Source: Xenoacremonium recifei (Eukaryota > Ascomycota > Sordariomycetes > Hypocreales > Nectriaceae). From it: a DNA stretch of 64,000 nt. The DNA is taken from NCBI GenBank assembly GCA_012184525.1, contig WOFQ01000011.1, positions 310,001 through 374,000 of the forward strand. The letters run 5' to 3'. The notes under the pieces are model-generated. The model ran no database searches and was not told the origin of the DNA. It worked only from the letters and a program-made list of their open reading frames with translations. Made by a program: the position numbers and the translations under genes. Positions 1-10,057 of this stretch are shown piece by piece (position 1 is the first letter of the stretch; each line of letters begins with the position of its first letter).

Positions 1-119
1 ATGGAGGAGTTGGCACGGATGTGGTGCACCGTGTTGGCCTCCTTGACTTCCTCAACGTCCTCGTCCTCGAAGACATCGTTGAAGGTGAGGGGCTGCTGAG
101 GGGGGGCGTCGGCGGCCAT
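1..119 (-). CDS. pyc: Pyruvate carboxylase, N-terminus only (partial)
   Basis: The first 39 codons of a minus-strand gene run off the left edge; the ATG is at 119. The peptide begins MAADAPPQQPL, is acidic in the middle (FEDEDVEEV) and ends NTVHHIRANSSI. That last stretch matches the segment just before the biotin carboxylase domain of fungal pyruvate carboxylases as I know them. The family carboxylates pyruvate to oxaloacetate using biotin and ATP; it is cytosolic in fungi and replenishes the TCA cycle. No catalytic residue lies within this fragment, so the call rests on the leader alone. The next gene on the same strand is the mitochondrial pyruvate carrier, which suits pyruvate metabolism but proves nothing. 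Confidence 0.6.
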   Translation of the reverse strand, partial: MAADAPPQQPLTFNDVFEDEDVEEVKEANTVHHIRANSS

Positions 120-850
120 TGTTGCGGTAAACGGCTAAAATGAGAAGCGCTGAGAAGAAAAAGACTGCAAGATGGCGCGCGTCGAGAGCGCCGAGGGATG
201 GTAAAAGAAGAGGTTGAGAGGATGAAGCTCTGGAGGGGGAGCTTTCAACAGCAGTAGCAGCAAGAGCAGCTACGTAAGATGGGCAGGAGCTGGGGATGGC
301 GGGGTCCTTCCAGCTGCTGTATTTTTTGTCGGTGGTGGGGTAAGGAGCACGCTTGTCGGTATGAAGATACCACGACAGCTCTTCCGGCGCAGCGGCGATA
401 GCACCCAGCAGTGAGATTCAAGGGCGGCAGGGCGAGGCTCGATGGAAGGGGTTTGGGGCGGGATGGAGAGAGGAGAGAGAGCAAGAGGGGGGAAGGGAAT
501 GCGGATCGAGGGGATTTTGTATCGCGAGCCACGGACTGGCGAGCTCCGGACGAGAGACAATGAGCGAGCGAGCGAACGAGCGCAACTCATCAGTCATCAG
601 CATCACTTGTTGCTTTGGCTTTGCAGCAGCAGTGAAGAGGGATGGAGTGCACGATACACGCCCCCCCTTGCCCTGGACCTGGACTGGCGGCTTGGGCTGG
701 GCTGGATCTAAACCTTCGCCCGTCCATCATTGCTCACACGCCCTCCCGGGCTAATAGTCGCGGCTCCTCCCCACGAGAGTCAGTAAAAGAGCACAAGCAG
801 CAGGAGCAGCCTTGGGACTCCCCAGGAGCGGATTTGTTTCCATTGACAAA

Positions 851-868
851 CGGCGGCGGCGGCGGCGG
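851..868. repeat. (CGG)6 trinucleotide repeat
   Basis: Six uninterrupted CGG units in non-coding DNA about 0.75 kb upstream of the pyruvate carboxylase start. It is a simple microsatellite with no sign of function. Confidence 0.85.
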
Positions 869-1611
869 CACCAGATGGACTTCGACCTCCGGCCAGCCAA
901 GGGCGGTTGCCGACAGGGCTTGAGATGGGCGATGCAAGACAGCAGCGGAGTAGCAATACCTGCTCCTCCCTTTGTTTATTCACATTCTGACATGTAGTCT
1001 CTACCTCTGGCTGCATATTCTTGCACAAACCTAGCACATGGGATGCCTATGCCGAGACGGCACGGGGACGGGAGACTTGGTGTTGTTGGGCAGACCACAC
1101 CACCAATACCAGCGCCGCCACCATCACCGCCGGCCAAAGCAAATCCCACCTCCACACTGAGATCTTCTCAGCAGCTCCCGCGCAGCTGCTCTCGCTCCTG
1201 CTCATCCGTCTCACCCACACAGATGCCATCAGCCAGGGACCACAGGCAGGCGACCGGGCCGGCCGTGCATCACAGCGCATCGCATCGCAGCGTGCCGCAG
1301 CAGCAAAAAGAAAGGAAACTGGGCTGGATGCACCCTGGTAGTAGCCTGGCGGCGGCTTGCTCGCGCCTCGCCCGGGATCGACAAAATAATCGTCGTGAAG
1401 GCGACATGGAGGGCTAGTCCTGTCGCAGCATTATTGCTCACTCACTTACTTACTCACACGGCGGCTTCGGCCTCACCTTGATGCTCGCCCTGGAGCTAGA
1501 GCTAGCCAAGGCTCATCGTCTTTAGTCGCTCGTCGCTCGGGTTGGTAGACGACGAACGGGATTCCCTTTGACGCAACCCATGAGACACTACATTCTGTCT
1601 TGACAACTGCC

Positions 1612-1621
1612 ATTGGCCAAT
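1612..1621. promoter_or_regulatory. Overlapping inverted CCAAT boxes
   Basis: ATTGGCCAAT is a perfect palindrome with a CCAAT box on each strand. CCAAT boxes are bound by the fungal HAP/CBC complex, which controls many central carbon and respiratory genes. It lies 1.5 kb upstream of the pyruvate carboxylase ATG, farther than typical, so function is an inference. Confidence 0.3.
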
Positions 1622-4464
1622 CAGCGGCCGCCGATAGTGGGGGAAGCTCTTGCCCAGCTCGGCCTATGCACTTGCCTTGCACTCTTTCCCACCTCTGGCA
1701 GGTAAGGCCGCACTCAGATTCAACCGCCTTTCCATCATATGACCAATACCAATTTTCCCTCCATGCACTTTTTATCAGGAAATTGTCTCATTCCCACGAT
1801 CATCGCCCGCCCAACCGTCTGCTGACCGACCGGTGTGCCTTCGATCTCAACAATCCACGTAGCCCGTCCCCGTCCCGTCTCCCCCCCACCAAGACCTGCC
1901 TGCGACTCATCCAGACGAGCCGTCTCCCAAGTCCCATGGACAAAGGGAAGGCCAGTCAAGGGTCCACGTTGCTCAACCGCCCTGGGCCATTCCTCAATGC
2001 CGAGGATGTATCAGGTACTGTACTTCCAGCTGCACGACGACCCTGGTCCCGCCAGCGTTACGACCGACCAGCGGCACTGGCAGCCACCAGACGCTGACCT
2101 TGCCTCAAGAGTTAAGAGTCTCTGGAGTCGTGCTTCTATCCCCTCTAGATCCCCACTAGGCCGGGGCCACAGAGCCTCAGCCATTTCGCTCTCCCTCTCT
2201 CCCGCCTGTGTACTCTGTATGGCGGCGGTATGCCACCAGCGCGGGAGTCTTTCTATCACACCCAGACAAGGAAAAAGCAACAGCGTATCTTTTTCGAATC
2301 CCAGCTTCATGCTTCCAGGGCCTCGACGATGCGGGGTGCGTCGACCATCGTACCGCCCATCCTCGCCCGTCGCCGCTCCCCGTCGCATCAGCAATGCTTC
2401 CCATCTCATCAAGACGGAGCTGTAGCCGGTCCACCACACCAGGCTTTACCTCTTGAGGTTTCGAATGCGGATGGATCTTGACCGAACGGCCCAGCTGCCC
2501 AGGATATAGCCGACGCTGGCGGTAAAAAATGGCAAATCGACGGCCTGGCAGGTTTAATCCTGGGATTTGCACGCTGCAGCTTGGCCGGAATTCCCGAAGA
2601 TTGCCATGATCCGCGAACAATATCCAAGACGCTCTCACCTCCCCAGGACCGGCCGCTCTATGTCATCAGTCTTGAGATCTATTCTCATCCGTCTCCTCCT
2701 CTTCCCCCTCCACTCCACCCCCACGGAGGAGGCGACCGGGACACGGGCAGCGGGCCTACTCAGTGCATGCGACTTGTGCCTTGTGCCTTGGGCCAAGAGC
2801 GAGAGAGGCTTCTCGTGATGGGGACCTTGTCCTTGTCGACATCCGTCACCCACACAACCCACCCGGCTGGTTTGATCTGCCCGAGGCCCTGAAGCTGTCC
2901 AAGCTTCTACATGCTCTAGCACCCAATCCCAAGCCGCCTTCAGACTGACCGTTTCCTAGAAGAGACTGCTCCTCTTGACGAGGTTTCAACGAGTGTCTCG
3001 TCCTTTGCTCTCCCGGAAAGTAAATCCGCGCGGTCCCTTGCGAATTGCAGCTAGCCCATTAACTAAAACGGCTATTCCATTGGCGCGCATTGAACGCTTA
3101 TGTGTGTCGCCATTCCCTCCCCGCGCTGCCGCAGCCCATCCCCCCGGAGATGACGGTCTGCGGCCGATGAGACTCGGATCTCCGTCGACCTTTCTCTTTC
3201 TCTTTGGGGTCGTTTTACGCAACGCGGTTCTTCGTTAGTTAGTCTACCCCAGAGCGTCACCACAAACTATCCAATACGGATACGCCCATAGACTTTCTCC
3301 GACGTCGGCTTTGAATAAATTTTCTTCCCACCTTGCGCCTGGGACCCCCAACCCGGGAGATCTTATTTGGGGGTGACAGAGCTTAAAAAAGAACTCGACA
3401 TAGGGCTAAGTCGGTTGATTGCCCATCGTGGCTCAAGGTGAGGGGTGTGTTGCGACTCACCTGGCCATCCTCTCACAACATCACCACCGCAGTTTCATAG
3501 TGTTTCTGTGCCTCGTATCCTACCGAGCGTTCTCATTATTATTCTCACTGCATTTGCTCATCCAGCCGATCGCCTAGTGGAACTTAGCCGACCAACCAGG
3601 CCGGCTGCGACATTTTTCTTATCTCGTTTCTGCTCCTGCTGCTGCTCTGCCGCAACATCAACCACTCTCAATCTCCTCCGTCTCCCCATTGCATTTGAAA
3701 CTTTGCAGCTTGGGGAAGAGTGCCGTGACGTCGCTGCAGATGGCGCGCATCATGTGGGATCGGGGCATGGACTAGCGGCCAGGGGTGGTGGCCCCTAGAT
3801 CCTAGATCCATGCGCTGATGGATGGCTTCGTCTGGGCACCAAGCCATGTGCCAGACCAGCGAGCCAACAAACTGGAGCGGCTATATCAGGATAGCCTCGG
3901 GTCCGGCTACCATTTGGTAATAGCCCAGACGTGGAAGTCAGAGGTGCTGTTGCGGTGCTGTTACTGTCTGATGCTGGCGAACGGCGTACGTGCTGTCGTG
4001 CCGCAGCCATCCATGCATCTTCGTCCTTTGTCTCTCTCTCCTGCACACTCCCCCCCTCGCACAGCTTCTCCATTGCATATCCCAGTTGCACAGGGCTCAT
4101 CCAGATCGGAGCTGCCGCCCGGAAGCTCCAAACGCGAGATTTACCCAGATTCCCTTTCCCCCAGGATTCTCGAAGCTCGCAGCCACAGCACGTTGCCTGC
4201 CGCAAACAGAGGGATCTGACCGCTTACATTCCCGGTCTGCCTTGCTTGCATGGACGATATATGGGGTCCCCTCATAGCCGCGCGGTCTTTCTCTGCTGCT
4301 GTTCAATCTTTCCCGGTCATTGTCCCCCAAAGATCCGGAGTTTCTGACACCGTGCCCGGAGATCTAGGGTGGGATCTCGAGACCCCGTCAGAAGCCGTTG
4401 CGGCGGCCACCTCTGCCAGGCACGTTCCCGGTAGTCTTCCCGGTACGTTCTACAAGGCCCGGCC

Positions 4465-4487
4465 ACCTCGGGAGATGCTCCCGAGGT
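4465..4487. repeat. Perfect 10-bp inverted repeat, 3-nt loop
   Basis: ACCTCGGGAG, loop ATG, then CTCCCGAGGT form a perfect 10-bp hairpin about 470 bp downstream of the MPC1 stop. It could be a protein-binding palindrome or an RNA hairpin. Just upstream, TTCCCGGTA occurs twice, at 4425-4433 and 4437-4445, separated by GTC. Confidence 0.7.
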
Positions 4488-4954
4488 ACCTATGTCCGGG
4501 CTGTGGCAGCTGCAATTAGTCGCTGGGCGTTTTTGCGGGGGATAAATTCTCGCTGCTCACTCGTCCATGGGCTTTGAATCTAGAAGCAGGCAAGCCCGAG
4601 GCATTCCCTGACAAAAGGGAAGACATCTAGTCGCGCAACGGCAAAGTCCCGGGCCCAGAACAACAATCCATTTCCTGGTTGCCTATCCGTGTCTATGTAT
4701 GCAGTAACAAGCCCTGCAGGTAGGCTGGGGCGCAATCTAGCCGACAGCAAGGCACCCGGGCTAAAGATCGTGTTGCCCATGTTGCGATTGCGAGTACTTT
4801 TGGCCCCAAAACTCTCCGAATCCCGAGAGTGCTTCCAATAAAGTCTACAGCATACCGCTTCCCCAGTAGATCCCTCCCCGAACTCATGCCGATGCAACAA
4901 GGTGTCAAGCATGCTCTCTCGGACCTCTAACCAAAAGCTGGCATCCTTCCTCCT

Positions 4955-5716
4955 TTAGTTGCCAGTCGCCGCCTGCACGCCATCCACGACCTTGGAGACC
5001 TTGGCCTTGACCTCATCCTTGGTCGCGTTCTCCTTGCCGCCCCAGTAGTGCCAGTTGAGGTATCGGTAGCCTTGGGTGAGCTGAGCACCGCAGTTGACGA
5101 AGTGGCAGGCGAAGAGGAGGTAGTTGGGAGGGGTGACGGCGAGGGAGTAGCGCATGAAGGTACCGGCGTAGACGACCAGGGCGCCGGTCATCTGTCCGGA
5201 GATCCTACCGTTGGTGAGTCAGGAGTTTAGGCGCAGGCTTGGGGGTGACTTACAGATCAGGGCTCTTCTGGGTGTCCATGATGGCAGCCAGAGGAATTCC
5301 AAAGTTGGAAACGGGGCCCCAGAAGTCTGCAGAGTCATGAGGTCAGCTGGTGTTCTTTGCGACACTTGCGCCAGGAAAAGTGCTATCTTCGATATCTCGA
5401 CTCGTCCCCGCAAGAACCGAGCCCCCCGTTTTCGGACCATTTGACACCGAAAGGAAAGGCATTGTTTTTGCGTCAGGAAAACAGATGAATCGCGAAATCA
5501 ATCATATTTTCCCTCTTCCCTTCTATTCGGTGGTCGCATCGATCGTCAAATACGGGGGGCGCAGTCCTTCGCCGTGGTCGGAGTCATCGGGGCGTCGACA
5601 TGGAAGCCAGGAAAGCTGCGTCACAGGGCGGAAAAGCACATACGGGTAGAGCAGATGTAGTCGGTCCAGGGGTTCGACCGGATCTTGGCGTTCGCCGCCT
5701 TGATGAGAGCTGCCAT
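4955..5716 (-). CDS. MPC1: Mitochondrial pyruvate carrier subunit 1
   Basis: Three exons (5644-5716, 5254-5326, 4955-5204) give 131 aa, close to yeast Mpc1 (130 aa). The joined protein carries the family core: an N-terminal amphipathic segment with NPWTDYICST, then HFWGPVSNFGIPLAAI, the membrane segment after LISGQMTGALVVYAG, and NYLLFACHFVNCGAQLTQGY with YRYLNWHYWG near the end. MPC1 pairs with an MPC2-type subunit in the inner mitochondrial membrane to import pyruvate. The ATG at 5716 gives the conserved MAALIKAANAKI start; an upstream start in the same frame would add a tail unlike the family. The histidine of HFWGP is split by intron 1, which is long (317 nt, 5327-5643); intron 2 is 49 nt. 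Confidence in the family is high; intron 1 could hide alternative splicing. Confidence 0.93.
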
Positions 5717-7049
5717 CGTGAATCGTGCCTTGGTGGTCGCTCGCGGTGATGGGGTGAGGTGTACGGGGTTAGCGAATGTTGTCCGTCCGAAATCTCGCCA
5801 ACTCAAGAAATTGTCGGACGGCGCGCGGGCGCTGTTGAGAGCCCGGTCACGTGCCGGCTATCGCGCCTTCGCCTTTGTGAGAGTCCCGTCCCGTCCAGTC
5901 TCAACAGTCGGACCGTGCCCAGCCCGAAGCGCGCTCCGACAACTTCGAATAGCCGTGTGATCCCAGCGCTGTATCTCCAGCAATCGTCCGTGAAGCGTCA
6001 AAGCTCCCATCGCAATCATGCAGCTATTTCCAGCTTCCATGGCCACTCGGATTGAGCTCTCTTCTCCCCCACCCCAGTGGTTCGATACCCCGTACTGTTG
6101 TATTGACGGGGGCTCTTTGCGGCTTAGACCGGTACAGGCGCTACCTCTGCATTTTCGGTAGAGGCCCGTAAAGTAACCGACTGTCACTGCTGAGGCTGCC
6201 AATAGGGATAAAGGGGGCACTGCCACATACTCAGAATGCCAATTCCCCCCTCAAGGTGCGATCCTCACAATTCGGCAATGTCGGTTCGTGATTGCATTCA
6301 TGTCTTTACCTCTTCTTCCTCTTCTTTCTCGTCTCCCGAGAATAAGCGACAAAACTCGGGTTGAAGCATCAACCCGACTGTCATGTTACCAGACCAAACG
6401 CTCCCAGCCAAGCACAGTGACCAAAAGAAGACTGGATGGGAGCGAATGTGAATTTGACAGGTGGGTCAGGGTAGCAGACAATGCTAGCCTACATTGCTTT
6501 TAGGTCAGAGGTTGTCAGGTAACTAACCACCATCTCTCCCTACTTCACTATGGGCGTCGCAACGTACACATGCTTCATGTTGGAATCTTGTGACACAAAC
6601 AATGATATCATCACTGCGTCTTGTCGAAAATCAATTCATGCAGTCATCTTCGGCAGTTGTGCTTGAGCATTGACTGCGGACTGATGAGCCAGTCAATGTT
6701 GAGGACATCACCCATTTGCAACTCCAATGTAACCGCACCAGCTGCTCAGATGACTTGGCAAAGTGCAAAAGAGTGAATCCTACAACCTCTGTCATATCAT
6801 ATTCTCGTGGAAAGTATGAGGCATTTGCAAAAACGATGCGGGCGAGAGGATGCCGAGAGGGGGAGGAGGGGAGGAGACTGCCATCTCTTCTTGTGTCGGG
6901 GGGAGGCTGGATGAGCCTCAAGATGGATGAGGCTCCAAACGTCGTGTATTTAATGTGAGTGTCGAGAACCCAAAGTCATACCTTTCCATCCTCCCCAACC
7001 ACCGCTCCTCAAGAATCTTGCAAACCCCAGATCACTCAACTTACTCACA
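5717..7049. other. Divergent promoter region, MPC1 and unknown gene
   Basis: This 1.3-kb spacer separates the start of MPC1 on the minus strand from the next plus-strand gene. Apart from a TATA-like element at 6947-6954 nothing is recognisable. The open frames inside are short and mutually overlapping. Confidence 0.6.
6947..6954 (+). promoter_or_regulatory. TATA-like element
   Basis: TATTTAAT lies 96 nt before the ATG at 7050, a usual fungal distance for a core promoter element, followed by a pyrimidine- and A-rich leader ending CTCACAATG. Confidence 0.4.
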
Positions 7050-7793
7050 ATGTCTCTTATCAAGGACACCTTTGCTCCCAAGTCGGCCTACAACGGGCTT
7101 CCTCATATTCGGGATGTGTCCAGTGTCCCTGAAACCCATGCCAGCGATCTAGCTGACCTTCGGGCTCTGCTTTCCAAGCACAAGGTCCCTGAAGGTGTCT
7201 GCATCCGACTCATCCACAAGCACTATGAAGTTGAGGATGGTGAAGTCATGGCCTTTGAGAAGGTGGCTGTCCCTGAGTGCGGTGAGGTCACTGTCATGCA
7301 CCCTATGAAGAATCCAGACACAACCCTGCTGCGCGGTATTCACTTTTACGTCGACGAGACCGGCGAGCTCCAGGCGTATGAGTACGCCATGGCAGATGTG
7401 CCGGATTTGGAGAAGGACTACGGCCCATTCCTCGCCGAATTCGCGCAGATCATCGTCGAGCGCGGCCTCCAGATGAAATTTGGTCTCAAAGTGCAGGGCG
7501 CTGTGGACAAGACGAGCTGGACCGAGTTCGAGTTTCCTAACAAGCGCAGCACTATTATGGTCCCTGAAGGCCTTCCTACTCCTGAGGGCGACTACGATTT
7601 TGATGTTATTACGGAATGGGGCGCCAGCCAGACGCAGCTCGAGGGTTGGTGTACTGGTCACGCTAGATGCAGGCATTGCAGGCATCGCGCAAGCTGGGGG
7701 GGAGTGGACAATGAGGTCTATCTCGGTGCACAGAAGGTCGAGGTCGGCTCGCCTGTTTGGGGGGTTGTGAATGCAGTGGCCGCAATCTGTTGA
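7050..7793 (+). CDS. Conserved fungal protein of unknown function, Cys/His tail
   Basis: A single-exon, 247-aa protein starting MSLIKDTFAPKSAYN. I do not recognise a named domain, though it reads as a normal soluble protein. It has no signal peptide or membrane segment. A central part (about residues 45-150) is rich in acidic residues, including LRGIHFYVDETGELQAYEY. Near the C-terminus (about residues 198-212) is a tight Cys/His group, GWCTGHARCRHCRHRASWGG, which could hold a metal ion. The reading frame stays open through this stretch, so I keep it as coding rather than splicing around the GT/AG pairs there. The ATG has a good context (CTCACAATG) and a TATA-like element 96 nt upstream. Confidence 0.75.
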   Translation: MSLIKDTFAPKSAYNGLPHIRDVSSVPETHASDLADLRALLSKHKVPEGVCIRLIHKHYEVEDGEVMAFEKVAVPECGEVTVMHPMKNPDTTLLRGIHFYVDETGELQAYEYAMADVPDLEKDYGPFLAEFAQIIVERGLQMKFGLKVQGAVDKTSWTEFEFPNKRSTIMVPEGLPTPEGDYDFDVITEWGASQTQLEGWCTGHARCRHCRHRASWGGVDNEVYLGAQKVEVGSPVWGVVNAVAAIC

Positions 7794-8747
7794 TTCAGCG
7801 CGTCCACTGACAGGGGTTGTTGCGCAACTCTCAAGCCTGCTTAAGGCTTTCGTCCCTCTTTCAGATTGAATTTTAAACAGACTTTCGTTGAGAATGCAAT
7901 TGATCGATATATGCCAATATGGCTTACAAGTATTATCTTGCCTTACATAAGTGACCCAGGTACGTACTTAGTCCGCCACGAGAGCTCCCGAGATATCATC
8001 GCTCTGTGGGGCTTCACAACCTCCCATCAACAACACACAGGCATTTTGGGGACTGCACATCAGCATTAAGGAAGTGTTTGTCCGGATCCTTATCGAAGAC
8101 ACCAAAGCCCATGGAACATCCAGTACAAGACGCCTAGCAATTTGCAAAATTCCCAGATACCAGGACTCAAGCAGGGGGGCGCTAGCGGCCAGAGCTTCGA
8201 TTCCCCGATCCATCCCAGCTTCACCTTGGACACACCCCCCTCCCCTCCCCGCGGCCCATCTCGGTGAGCTTCCTCTGGCCCCTGCTGCCACGAGCTTCTC
8301 CTGGCCTCGGGAGATTCCTGTGCTAGGCTCCCCGATCTCACTAGCATCCCGGCTGCCCTCCGCAAGGCAGGGGAAGGGCCACCGAATTGGAGACGGGTCA
8401 GCCGAAGGCCCGCAACGGGCTTCCGGAGCCGGGAAACGACTCCCGATCTCTCCCGAGGTGGGAGCCTCGACAGAACCTCGCCGGCCCTGGGGCTGTTCCT
8501 ATATTCCCCTTGGGGTCAAGATTGACGCACGCCTTGCCGTCCGTTCATTTATCACGGCCGCGTTGTGATGGAACTTTGCCGAGGGGTTCAGCTGTGCGTC
8601 GAAGGTCCGAAGATATCCGACTTTGCAGGTCACACGACAACCTTCTCTTCGACTAGGAACTGAGCCGTGAACGCCTATTACTACCCATTCCTTGGTGCAT
8701 AAGGACTAGGCATTGCAGAAACCCAGTTGTAGCACATCCCGTTCACT

Positions 8748-8775
8748 CCCCCCCTACCCCCTTACCCCCTACCCC
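8748..8775 (-). other. Strong G-quadruplex motif (minus strand)
   Basis: Four C-runs of 7, 5, 5 and 4 bases (8748-8754, 8757-8761, 8765-8769, 8772-8775) are separated only by TA, TTA and TA. On the minus strand these are G-runs with 2-3 nt loops, the arrangement expected of a very stable quadruplex. It resembles a degenerate telomere-like repeat but is not the TTAGGG unit. Confidence 0.7.
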
Positions 8776-9625
8776 GCGCTACACCTCGGACTTCTCCCGA
8801 AGTGAAGCTTTCGATCCCACACCATTGGGTCTGCTCCACGAGTTCTCCAGACAGCTCCAGGTTATGGCCAGCCCCATTTCGAGCTAGAGAGCTCTGGAGC
8901 TGATTATCGTAGCGGCGTAGCTCCAAGCTAGCAACCCGTTGAACAAATGTTCGTTCAGGGAATACCACAGGGGCTTCTAGGTCAATTGTACATCTACACC
9001 CCCTTTACGCAATGTCCGACTTTCGTGCGAATAACACCCGAGGCAGGTTTACCGAAGTCATGGATTCTGATGTCCTTCGGCCGTCTTGGTCATTGTGCCG
9101 TCGAGAGGTTCACGGCGTAAATTGAACTTCGCCGTGTGTTAGTCCCGTTCGATTAACCCGAGGACGCCACACGTGAACCACGCGGAGCTCCCACACCACA
9201 GAAAGATTTGAATGGTTACCAAGAATATTTTAAAGATTATTCCCGAGTCTGGCAGCTTCTTAATATGTGATGATCTAATATTAGGACACTTCGTTACGAG
9301 CATGAGTTCCGTATAGTGGAATGTCAATGTGTTCTTGCTGAATGCCAAGCTCTTCTCATAGTATGAAATGACAAAAGATTTGCCGTGCACAACAGCACCA
9401 AATACTGGTGGGCGCATTGGTGGCAGATATGCGCCGTATGAAGTCGCCCATGAATGCACCGCGTGCTATTGCAAGCGTTGGAAATCCGAGCTTCGGTTAT
9501 ATATTCGAGATTCGCCAGTGTAGGCTGGATGAGACGTGATCGTTGCCGCACAGTCTGATCGCCGGAGTAAGCTTCGTCGCCAGTTCTGTAAGCTATCACC
9601 TGGGGGTTCTCCAAACACCTTTTTG

Positions 9626-10057
9626 CTAGAGAGACTCGAAGCCAGAGAACTGAGTGAAGCTCAGCTCTGCAGAAACAACAATTACAGTCTCTCTGTCTCT
9701 GCACTTCTGAGCACCACCGGTGACTTCTAGCGCTTGGTCCTTGTCATCTACAAGGTGAAGTGGAATTAGACATTTTTGTCTCCTCCTAGGTTGATCAATG
9801 GGGAGCAATATGTATCGCACTCTCCCATGTAGCCTTCTCATCCACCTCATCAAAGAGCGTTCTCCAGCTCTATCGATCCGAAACGAGTCGATCTCAAATA
9901 GAATCTTCTCAACAATTAGTCCGCGATGATTCGCGCGGTGAACATAAACGCAAAAAGCTGTCTGCTGCTTCGATGTAATAAGGACAGTGTATGGCGAAGA
10001 GGCGTCCTTGAGGTCGGCGACGGCTCCGTCGCCCTCGAATTGTGAATATCTGCTCAT
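9626..10057 (-). CDS. Doubtful ORF, 143 aa, unknown
   Basis: An open frame beginning at the ATG at 10057 (MSRYSQFEGDGAVADLKD); the frame stays open upstream to 10291 without another ATG. The first third has codon use like the real genes here (many C- or G-ending codons); the later part, rich in Arg (RWMRRLHGRVRY, QPRRRQK), looks less coding. I recognise no family, signal peptide or membrane segment. It may be a fast-evolving gene, one exon of a larger gene, a decaying gene, or a chance frame. Confidence 0.25.
   Translation of the reverse strand: MSRYSQFEGDGAVADLKDASSPYTVLITSKQQTAFCVYVHRANHRGLIVEKILFEIDSFRIDRAGERSLMRWMRRLHGRVRYILLPIDQPRRRQKCLIPLHLVDDKDQALEVTGGAQKCRDRETVIVVSAELSFTQFSGFESL

Larger units (their letters stand above)
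120..4954. other. 4.8-kb non-coding spacer
   Basis: No open frame here shows family resemblance, consistent codon use or believable splice partners. It probably holds the promoter and leader of the pyruvate carboxylase gene on the left and the 3' flank of MPC1 on the right. Visible structure: a CGG trinucleotide run at 851-868, a palindromic double CCAAT box at 1612-1621, and a perfect inverted repeat near 4465 preceded by a short direct repeat. Several 60-165 aa open frames overlap on both strands, as expected in GC-rich DNA. Confidence 0.6.

Noticed and set aside
1835..2425. 196-aa plus-strand ORF upstream of the pyruvate carboxylase gene
   Set aside because: Overlaps comparable open frames on both strands, no codon preference, no domain.
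6075..6105. GGTTCGATACC, like a tRNA B box
   Set aside because: The bases on either side cannot form a T-arm stem, and no A box or acceptor stem lies upstream.
7634..7676. Possible short intron in the 247-aa unknown gene
   Set aside because: The GT-to-AG distance is about 41 nt or less, there is no branch site, and removing it would delete the Cys/His motif that reads well as protein.
8074..8568. 164-aa plus-strand ORF in the gene-poor region
   Set aside because: Composition (Pro/Ser/Arg/Ala-rich) fits random GC-rich DNA; no family features, and an equally open frame lies on the other strand.
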